NCBI GenBank assembly: GCA_020346805.1
Contig: CP070790.1
Location: 1,000,137-1,012,680, forward strand
DNA length: 12,544 nt
Source: Planctomycetota bacterium
GTDB lineage: Bacteria > Planctomycetota > Phycisphaerae > UBA1845 > PWPN01
Reading direction: 5' to 3'
Shown in pieces: positions 7,450 through 12,544 of the stretch (position 1 is the stretch's first letter; each line of letters opens with the position of its first letter). Position numbers and translations under genes: made by a program. The notes below the pieces were generated by a model. That model saw only the letters and a list, made by a program, of their open reading frames with translations, had not been told where the DNA came from and made no database searches.

Positions 7450-10011
7450 TTACTCAGCCTTGAATTTCAGGCCGTCGAGGATACTCCCGTCGGGGGCCTT
7501 GACGGCACAGCAGAATCCCCAATTGCCGCCGCCTTGAGTAATCTTGAGCAGCAGCGAGTTCCAACCTTTCTTGAGGGTAACGTCAACCTTATCCCCGCCG
7601 CAATCCAGGCCGCGGGCGGCATTCTCGGCATGCACCACCTCGCCGTTCAGCCACACCTTCATACCGTCGTCGCTGCCCAGAGCGAGCTGAGCCGGTTGCT
7701 GTTTATCCGAGTAGACCGAGGTCTTAAAGTAGCTGCAGATCTCACGTGCTTTGCCGAAGTCGTATCTGCCGGGCCGTTCCAGATCTTTCACGGGCAGCGG
7801 TTTCCACTCGGCGTCGGCCTGGGGATCTTCCGGGGCAAAGGCCATGTCGAACAAATCAGCGGCCTTCTTACCTTTCTCCTTGTACGGCCCGCTTTGCAGC
7901 CAGGCGGTACAGTTGCTCTTGATGGAATCCAGGACTTCCTTCGCTTTTTTGCGGAGCTCATCGTTGGGAGCAGCCTGGTGTGCTTTTTCGAGGGCGGCGA
8001 CTGCCTGCTCATGATTCTGACCGCTCAACCCGACGGCCATTCGCTGAATGGCCCCAACGGCCTCGGCTTTCAACTCCGCATCATCGAGATAGGAAAGAAG
8101 GATACCCAATGCCTTGGGATGAACGACATCACCCAAGGCTTCAAGCACCAGTTTCTTGTCCTTGAGACTCTCGGCCAGGCTCATGGCCCCGGTTAACATG
8201 GTTAACGTTTCGGCGGGCTTACGTTTGCTGGGTAAGCGGCACAATCGTATATATCCGTGCAAGGTCTGAGTACGATGATCTTTGTTCTTGCTGGTATTAG
8301 CTATATTCCATAAAGCCCCGATGGCTATCGGACTCTTCCATTCCGCCAATGCCCGGACGGCCGCATTTTTGACCCCTTCATCTTCGGCATCAGACTTTGC
8401 AAGAATGGCCCGATAGGCGGCATCGTTTGCTATCTTGGCCAGCACGCGAATCAGGGAAGCATTTACCGCGGCACCTGCCTTGGGCATGGCCGCAACCAGA
8501 TCGACAGTACGTTTTTCCTGATCGCCCTTTCGCAGGCAGACATCGGTAAGAGCTATCTCGGCGGCCCTTCGTTTCTCATCTTTTCGAGCCTTGACCAGCA
8601 GATTCACAAGTTTGGGGAAATCCTCATCGGAGATAAGTTTCCCCAAGGCTGCAAAACTTGCCGACCATACAAACTTCATGGAATCATCAGTAGCGGCCAA
8701 TAATTTGGGAACGGCTGCGGTAATACCCCGCTTTTCTGCGGCTTTGATCAGTTCCGCCCGCATGGATTTATCTCTTACGCTTTCGTCCAGAGCTTTCAAG
8801 ATAGCCTCATCCACATCCCGGCCTGGCAGAGTATAAAGGCTGTCGCGGGCTACATCACGTTCGTATAAAGCCGTGGACGCATGAATCGCCAACAGTTTAA
8901 CCGCCGAACCATCACCGATGTGCTTTAGCGTACGTAAAACCGCTTTCAGGGCCTCAGAATCAAGAGGCTCTTCAGCCATCCTTTTCACTATCGGCAGAGC
9001 GGTCTTGTCGCCGCGTTTTGCCAGCACGTCAAGCAATAGGATCTGCATTTGCCATGCATGCCCATCCGCAGCTTCTGCCAATTTCAAGGTTGTCTCCTTG
9101 CCGGGGATTGTCTCCGCACAGCGGGCGGCGATAAGTTGCATCCGCTCATCGTCGCCTTCCATTAATTGAATGAGCCGCGGCAGAACCTCAACCCCCTGAA
9201 CCTTGGCCAGTCCAAACAAAGCGGCGATGCGAATATGCTCGGGTTCGGAAACATCAACAAGTTTGGTGTAGATGTCGGCGGCCGCATCGCGAGCCCCATC
9301 TTGGTCAAGAATTTCCGCGCAACGAACCTGGGCATCGACAATCTCATCGCGTAGTTGTGCGGGGGAAGACTTTTTCAATTTGTTCAGTATTCTTGCGGCG
9401 GAAAGGTTTCCGATTTTGCCCAGGGCCGCCACCGCCGCCTTGGCCACCTCGATATCGTCGTCCTCGGTAAATTTGCCGAATGCCGAAACACTGTCAGAGT
9501 CGCGCCTAAAGGCAAGGGCATTAATGAGGGCTACGCGCCATTTGCTGGATTCAGCCTCGGCCAACTCGTTGCGCAATGCGGCTGCTGCCCGCGGCGAAGG
9601 ATTGTTCTGCAATGCACGTCTGGCCAATTCACGAATTCGGGCATCGGTATCATGCATTAATTTAGCCAGACCGGCGACTACTTCATCTCGACCGATAGGC
9701 TCGACCTTGCGCAACAGCCAGACACGTGCGGGTTTGGCAACCTCAGGCCCCACCCGGTCCATGATGGCATTACATAGGGCTTTTCGTTCGGTCTCTTTGT
9801 CGGGCCCGCTGGCCTCAAAGCAGATTTTCTCGAAAGCTAATTGTGGTTCCTCTCGCTTAACCAGTTCCTCATGGCCCATACCGGGCAGTAGTTCGTCGAT
9901 TTTTTTAATATATGTTTTTTCGAGTTCGGCCGCCGGTTCTGCCCGAAGTGGACCAGCGGAGGCAAAAATCATCGGCAACAACAACATTGGTATATAAAAA
10001 CTCTTTTTCAT
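7450..10011 (-). CDS. Exported HEAT-repeat protein with C-terminal sugar-binding-like beta domain
   Basis: The protein has 853 residues. A Sec signal peptide spans about 1-24 (MKKSFYIPM, hydrophobic core, then PLRAEP). From about 85 to 700 it is almost entirely alpha-helical HEAT/PBS-lyase-like repeats, for example DTDARIRELARRAL (121-134), DDIEVAKAAVAALGKIG (185-201), DEGVKNAAVRALAEW (544-558) and AELKAEAVGAIQRMA (645-659). Such solenoids usually bind proteins. The tail, about 737-853, is beta-rich with the signature LALGSDDGMKVWLNGEVVH (777-795), KKGWNSLLLKI and WGFCC. This pattern recurs at the end of planctomycete secreted proteins and resembles galactose-binding or PA14-like folds. The gene follows the oxidoreductase stop by 18 bp, with AAGGAG at 10021-10026, 9 nt before the ATG, so the two are co-transcribed. 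It has no catalytic motif. An exported scaffold acting with the oxidoreductase on a carbohydrate is inference. Confidence 0.88.
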   Translation of the reverse strand: MKKSFYIPMLLLPMIFASAGPLRAEPAAELEKTYIKKIDELLPGMGHEELVKREEPQLAFEKICFEASGPDKETERKALCNAIMDRVGPEVAKPARVWLLRKVEPIGRDEVVAGLAKLMHDTDARIRELARRALQNNPSPRAAAALRNELAEAESSKWRVALINALAFRRDSDSVSAFGKFTEDDDIEVAKAAVAALGKIGNLSAARILNKLKKSSPAQLRDEIVDAQVRCAEILDQDGARDAAADIYTKLVDVSEPEHIRIAALFGLAKVQGVEVLPRLIQLMEGDDERMQLIAARCAETIPGKETTLKLAEAADGHAWQMQILLLDVLAKRGDKTALPIVKRMAEEPLDSEALKAVLRTLKHIGDGSAVKLLAIHASTALYERDVARDSLYTLPGRDVDEAILKALDESVRDKSMRAELIKAAEKRGITAAVPKLLAATDDSMKFVWSASFAALGKLISDEDFPKLVNLLVKARKDEKRRAAEIALTDVCLRKGDQEKRTVDLVAAMPKAGAAVNASLIRVLAKIANDAAYRAILAKSDAEDEGVKNAAVRALAEWKSPIAIGALWNIANTSKNKDHRTQTLHGYIRLCRLPSKRKPAETLTMLTGAMSLAESLKDKKLVLEALGDVVHPKALGILLSYLDDAELKAEAVGAIQRMAVGLSGQNHEQAVAALEKAHQAAPNDELRKKAKEVLDSIKSNCTAWLQSGPYKEKGKKAADLFDMAFAPEDPQADAEWKPLPVKDLERPGRYDFGKAREICSYFKTSVYSDKQQPAQLALGSDDGMKVWLNGEVVHAENAARGLDCGGDKVDVTLKKGWNSLLLKITQGGGNWGFCCAVKAPDGSILDGLKFKAE

Positions 10012-10029
10012 GATGAGATTCTCCTTGTA

Positions 10030-11310
10030 TTACAGACGCCAGGGAGCCCGCTTGGGCCGATCCAGCCAGCGGCTCGCCTCTTGGTCACCGATAATTTCTT
10101 TCTTGTCCGGATCCCACTTCAGTGGACGGCCCGTCCAGTAGGCAATATTGCCCAGGTGACAAACAGTGACCGAACTGGCCCCGATTTCCACGTCGCAGAT
10201 AGGCCGTCGCCGGGCACGGATGCAATCGAGCCAATCCTTTTTATGGTTCTTACTATCATATAAATGGACATCATTGGGCCCGAGCGGTTCTTCGCCGATC
10301 TCGTCCGGCCAGGTCTTGAAGTATCCGCGGTTGACCTCGATCTTTCCGTCGGTTCCGGTAAACAGCACGCCGTTGGCCCCGTCGCGATACATGGTTACGC
10401 CGCTGGCGTATTTGTAGGTCAGTTTATCGTGTTCCTTGTCGACGGGCGGGATGATCTCCACCGGACCGCTGCCGTCCATTCCCATACCCCACTGGGCGAT
10501 ATCGAAGTGGTGTGCCCCCCAATCGGTCATCATTCCGCCGGAGTAGTCACGGATCAGTCGCCATCCGCCCCCGTAGTTTCCGCTGCAGCGTTCGGCGTTG
10601 TACGGCTGCCAGGGCGCGGGGCCCAGCCATCGATCCCAATCGAAACCTTCCGGAATCGGCTCCTCCGGCAGATACCTCTCCGATGATGGTCCGCCAATTC
10701 CCACGTTTACCGTCTGCAGCTTGCCGATTCGACCGCTTTGTACCAGTTCGCAGGCCTTGCGGAAGTTGTCGGCACTGCGCTGCTGGCTTCCGGTCTGGAA
10801 AACACGACCGTATCGTCGCATGCTGTCAACCATGGCCCAGGCTTCACGGATGGTTAAGGTCATGGGTTTTTCGCAATAGATATCCTTGCCCGCTTTGGCC
10901 GCCTCGATGGCAATGATGGCGTGCCAATGGTCGGGTGGGGCCATTACGATGGCGTCGATGTCGTCGCGGGCCAGCAGCTTTTCAAACTCGTTATACTCGT
11001 CGCAGCCCTTGAACTGGCCGGCTTCGCGCAGGTCCGCGTAATGCTTCTCCACACGTTCCCGGGATTTTTTGCGTACGTCGGATTTGACATCGCAGACGGC
11101 GACTATCTGTACTTCCTTATTGCCCAGAAAATTGCGGAGATGATTACCGCCCATGTTTCCGATGCCGATGAATCCGAGGGTAATACGTTCGCTGGGAGCG
11201 ATCCAGTCCTCCTGCCCTAAAGCGGAGGCGGGCACAAAATATGGCACGGCCAGGGCCCCGGCCGCTCCCTTCAATAATTTTCTACGGGTAAAATTGTTGC
11301 GTTGAGACAT
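10030..11310 (-). CDS. Tat-exported Gfo/Idh/MocA-family NAD(P)-dependent oxidoreductase
   Basis: The protein has 426 residues. The N-terminus carries a twin-arginine signal, FTRRKLLKGAAGAL (Arg9-Arg10), followed by a hydrophobic segment ending ALG near residue 32, so it is exported folded. Residues 43-165 are a Rossmann domain with GFIGIGNMGG (46-55) binding the dinucleotide. EKP at 147-149 supplies the family's catalytic lysine, Lys148. The C-terminal alpha/beta domain has DWGAHHFDIAQWG (263-275), matching the DxGxHxxD active-site motif. Family members oxidise or reduce sugar, inositol or related hydroxyls; the specific substrate is unknown. By analogy with Zymomonas glucose-fructose oxidoreductase, an exported member probably carries tightly bound cofactor. 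Start choice: AAAGGA at 11317-11322 lies 6 nt before the ATG at 11310, while the GTG at 11325 overlaps an inverted repeat and has no such site. It is the first gene of an operon with the HEAT-repeat gene. Tat-exported paralogues of this family are typically numerous in planctomycetes. Confidence 0.93.
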   Translation of the reverse strand: MSQRNNFTRRKLLKGAAGALAVPYFVPASALGQEDWIAPSERITLGFIGIGNMGGNHLRNFLGNKEVQIVAVCDVKSDVRKKSRERVEKHYADLREAGQFKGCDEYNEFEKLLARDDIDAIVMAPPDHWHAIIAIEAAKAGKDIYCEKPMTLTIREAWAMVDSMRRYGRVFQTGSQQRSADNFRKACELVQSGRIGKLQTVNVGIGGPSSERYLPEEPIPEGFDWDRWLGPAPWQPYNAERCSGNYGGGWRLIRDYSGGMMTDWGAHHFDIAQWGMGMDGSGPVEIIPPVDKEHDKLTYKYASGVTMYRDGANGVLFTGTDGKIEVNRGYFKTWPDEIGEEPLGPNDVHLYDSKNHKKDWLDCIRARRRPICDVEIGASSVTVCHLGNIAYWTGRPLKWDPDKKEIIGDQEASRWLDRPKRAPWRL

Positions 11311-11316
11311 ATTCTT

Positions 11317-11322
11317 TCCTTT
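11317..11322 (-). promoter_or_regulatory. Ribosome-binding site of the Gfo/Idh/MocA gene
   Basis: AAAGGA on the minus strand, 6 nt before the ATG at 11310. It decides against the GTG start at 11325, which would put this site inside the coding sequence. The site lies only 2 nt from the edge of the inverted repeat at 11325-11374. Confidence 0.6.
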
Positions 11323-11324
11323 CA

Positions 11325-11374
11325 CTTATCAATGATCCGGACCCGTACTGCCAGCGGCGCGGGCCGTTGATAAG
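11325..11374. repeat. Inverted repeat in front of the oxidoreductase ribosome-binding site
   Basis: CTTATCAA (11325-11332) and TTGATAAG (11367-11374) are perfect inverted repeats 34 bp apart. One T-G and one G-C pair extend them to 10 bp. Inside, CCCG (11342-11345) can pair with CGGG (11360-11363), and GCC with GGC closes a tiny inner loop. It may be a structured 5' leader of the oxidoreductase-HEAT operon, a bipartite operator for a dimeric regulator shared with the divergent PLD gene, or a transcript-start hairpin. The sequence does not discriminate. Confidence 0.5.
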
Positions 11375-11380
11375 CAGCAC

Positions 11381-11409
11381 ATCTTACCGTACTTGGGGCT
11401 TGGTGGGAA
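11381..11409 (-). promoter_or_regulatory. Weak candidate promoter for the oxidoreductase-HEAT operon
   Basis: On the minus strand, TTCCCA (11409-11404) and TAAGAT (11386-11381) are 17 nt apart, each 4/6 to consensus. If used, transcription would start near 11374, exactly at the edge of the inverted repeat, so the mRNA would begin with a hairpin. The match is weak and by eye. Confidence 0.22.
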
Positions 11410-11438
11410 TGGCCCAAACAGATAAAGTACCAGTGGTA

Positions 11439-11466
11439 TTGAGGAAATTGCAGTGCCGAATACTTA
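11439..11466 (+). promoter_or_regulatory. Weak candidate promoter for the PLD-like gene
   Basis: TTGAGG (11439-11444) and TACTTA (11461-11466) are 16 nt apart. Transcription would start near 11473, only about 5-11 nt before the favoured start codons at 11478 and 11484. That would fit a nearly leaderless mRNA and would explain why no ribosome-binding site is seen. Confidence 0.22.
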
Positions 11467-11477
11467 ACCGCCGATGT

Positions 11478-12074
11478 ATGCATATGCCCAAGCCAAAAAA
11501 TTTATCCCCGATCACATTTCCAACGGTTGATTCCGCCCGCAGTCAGGTAGAATTGGTGGTCGACGGTCATCATTTTAAACGGGTGGTAATCGAAGGTATC
11601 CTGAAAGCCGGCACCAGCCTGGACATTGCTACCGCGGACTTCAAATCCATGCTGGTGCCGATTCCCGGCAAACAGCGGGCCAGGTCCATCGTCGAGATAT
11701 TCCGTGATTTGGCCGACAATGGGGTGGAGATTCGGCTGCTGCACAGCGGCGTACCCAGCGGCCCGGTGCTGCAGGAACTTTGCCACCAACTTCCCGCAGG
11801 GATAACCATTCGGCGGTGTCCGCGGCTTCATGCTAAGGCAGTTATTATTGATTGCAAATCGATGTACCTGGGCAGCGCCAATCTCACCGGGGCCGGCCTG
11901 GGAGCCAAGGCCGATGGTCGACGTAATTTTGAGATGGGAGTGTGGACCCGTGCCCCGGAATTGGTCGATCCGGTCCTCGATCACTTTAATACCTTGTGGG
12001 AAGGTCACTATTGCGAATCATGCAAACGACACGAAGTTTGCCCCGAACCGCTGGAAGAACCGAAGTTGAGTTGA
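11478..12074 (+). CDS. Phospholipase D-like (single HKD motif) protein with CxxCxxHxxC tail
   Basis: From the start used here the protein has 198 residues and no signal peptide, so it is probably cytoplasmic. It carries one complete HKD motif, HAKAVIIDCKSMYLGSAN (118-135): His118, Lys120, Asp125 and GSxN at 132-135, with exact HxKx4Dx6GSxN spacing. One-motif members of this superfamily (Nuc, BfiI) act as dimers that build one active site across the interface. They cleave phosphodiesters, usually DNA or phospholipid. The tail has Cys179, Cys182, His185 and Cys188, a possible zinc site. The start is uncertain: ATGs at 11409, 11478 and 11484 and a TTG at 11367 share the frame, and none has a clear ribosome-binding site. 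I favour 11478/11484 because recognisable domain sequence begins soon after. It is the only plus-strand gene, divergent from the oxidoreductase and convergent with the right-edge gene. A nuclease role is more likely than lipase but unproven. Confidence 0.85.
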   Translation: MHMPKPKNLSPITFPTVDSARSQVELVVDGHHFKRVVIEGILKAGTSLDIATADFKSMLVPIPGKQRARSIVEIFRDLADNGVEIRLLHSGVPSGPVLQELCHQLPAGITIRRCPRLHAKAVIIDCKSMYLGSANLTGAGLGAKADGRRNFEMGVWTRAPELVDPVLDHFNTLWEGHYCESCKRHEVCPEPLEEPKLS

Positions 12075-12119
12075 CATCAGCAAGTTTTATCTATTCAACA
12101 CTATACTACGATGATACTC

Positions 12120-12140
12120 GCATAACCTACCTCGTTATGC
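12120..12140. other. Hairpin between convergent genes
   Basis: GCATAAC (12120-12126) and GTTATGC (12134-12140) form a perfect 7-bp inverted repeat with a 7-nt loop, midway between the stops of the PLD-like gene and the right-edge gene. It could end transcription in either direction, but no T-run follows on either strand. The rest of 12075-12198 shows no gene. Confidence 0.35.
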
Positions 12141-12198
12141 CTTCGCATCTCGTGCTGCCGGTGGTAAACAACCGAAAAAACGAATGGACTGCCTGGAA

Positions 12199-12544
12199 CT
12201 AATTGTTCTCCCAGGGGATATAGCTGATAGTACAATCCACTTCGATAGTAAAATCCTCCACGGGATCACCATAATATTTCTTGTCTACACGGACCTCCCA
12301 TTTTGCCGGCGACTTATGAGGTCCTTGATCTTGACCAAACAGGTCGGGGGCCATACCTGAGTATTTTGCCTGGTATTTTCTAAAGGACACCAACTCCAGC
12401 TTCATGGGCAGGTAACTGGTCGGACCGCCGTGCCCGTTGGATAACATGGCCCAGACCCTAACATCATCAGACTCGCTGACCTTCTCTTCCAGGGTAAGTG
12501 ATTTGCTGCTGGTAACATTGACCGTGAAATTGGTAGTGGTATCC
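12199..12544 (-). CDS. Unidentified protein, C-terminal 114 residues; 5' end beyond window
   Basis: The frame is open on the minus strand from the right window edge to a TAG at 12199-12201. An internal ATG at 12447 is not the true start, because the coding pattern continues upstream without a stop (TNFTVNVTSSKSLTLEEKV and on to DDVRVWAMLSNG). The visible part alternates short hydrophobic and polar residues with many Val, Thr and aromatic residues, as in a beta-sandwich, and ends TIEVDCTISYIPWENN. I do not recognise a family. No membrane segment or catalytic motif is visible. It converges on the PLD-like gene with a 124-bp gap. A secreted or periplasmic beta-rich domain is a guess from composition only. 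Confidence 0.7.
   Translation of the reverse strand, partial: DTTTNFTVNVTSSKSLTLEEKVSESDDVRVWAMLSNGHGGPTSYLPMKLELVSFRKYQAKYSGMAPDLFGQDQGPHKSPAKWEVRVDKKYYGDPVEDFTIEVDCTISYIPWENN

Noticed and set aside
7408..8196. Plus-strand open frame of 262 codons
   Set aside because: It lies antisense to the HEAT-repeat gene, has no ribosome-binding site and translates to low-complexity text without a domain. It is a by-product of codon bias in the real gene.
9272..9997. Plus-strand open frame of 241 codons rich in Ser, Ala and Arg
   Set aside because: It is antisense to the helical repeats of the HEAT protein; Ala, Leu and Glu codons read backwards give this Ser/Ala/Arg-rich composition. There is no independent evidence of translation.
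11502..12008. Minus-strand open frame of 168 codons
   Set aside because: It is antisense to the PLD-like gene, whose HKD motif proves the plus-strand reading.
1..12544. CRISPR array, tRNA/rRNA genes, transposase or integrase
   Set aside because: No regularly spaced direct repeats, cloverleaf sequence, ribosomal RNA signature or transposase motif was found on either strand.

Overview
The window looks like a chromosomal segment from a planctomycete or close PVC relative of moderate GC. The evidence is the mix of protein types: a Tat-exported Gfo/Idh/MocA oxidoreductase, an exported HEAT-repeat protein with a C-terminal sugar-binding-like beta domain, a very large exported methyltransferase/PQQ-propeller fusion, and a secreted HAF-repeat protein ending in the IKPGxCPNPLN module. 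This assignment rests on recognised families, not on a marker gene. There is no tRNA, rRNA, CRISPR array or recognisable transposase.

Layout, left to right. (1) 1-1341, minus: phospho-sugar mutase (PgcA/PGM2 type), 3' end cut off by the window edge, behind a leader with two hairpins. (2) 1659-4982, minus: 1107-residue exported protein with a SAM-methyltransferase-like domain followed by two PQQ/WD40-like propeller blocks. (3) 5283-6848, minus: secreted HAF-repeat protein, with a good intrinsic terminator just downstream that separates it from gene 2. (4) 6849-7449: AT-rich non-coding stretch with a likely promoter and a strong 29-bp palindrome. (5) 7450-11310, minus: a two-gene operon, Gfo/Idh/MocA oxidoreductase followed 18 bp later by the HEAT-repeat protein. 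(6) 11311-11477: divergent intergenic region with an inverted repeat directly in front of the oxidoreductase ribosome-binding site. (7) 11478-12074, plus: single-HKD phospholipase D-like protein with a CxxCxxHxxC tail, the only plus-strand gene. (8) 12199-12544, minus: 3' end of an unidentified gene that runs off the right edge.

The shared theme is export. Four of the five complete minus-strand-side proteins that can be judged carry a Sec or Tat signal, and sugar chemistry recurs (phospho-sugar mutase, Gfo/Idh/MocA oxidoreductase, sugar-binding-like domain). A role in periplasmic or surface carbohydrate handling is reasonable inference, but no substrate can be read from the sequence. I do not see a defence system or other clearly new multi-gene system. 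The most unusual items are the exported methyltransferase-propeller fusion and its Cys/His-rich segment, the RBS-proximal inverted repeat at 11325-11374, and the PLD protein with a putative zinc tail.
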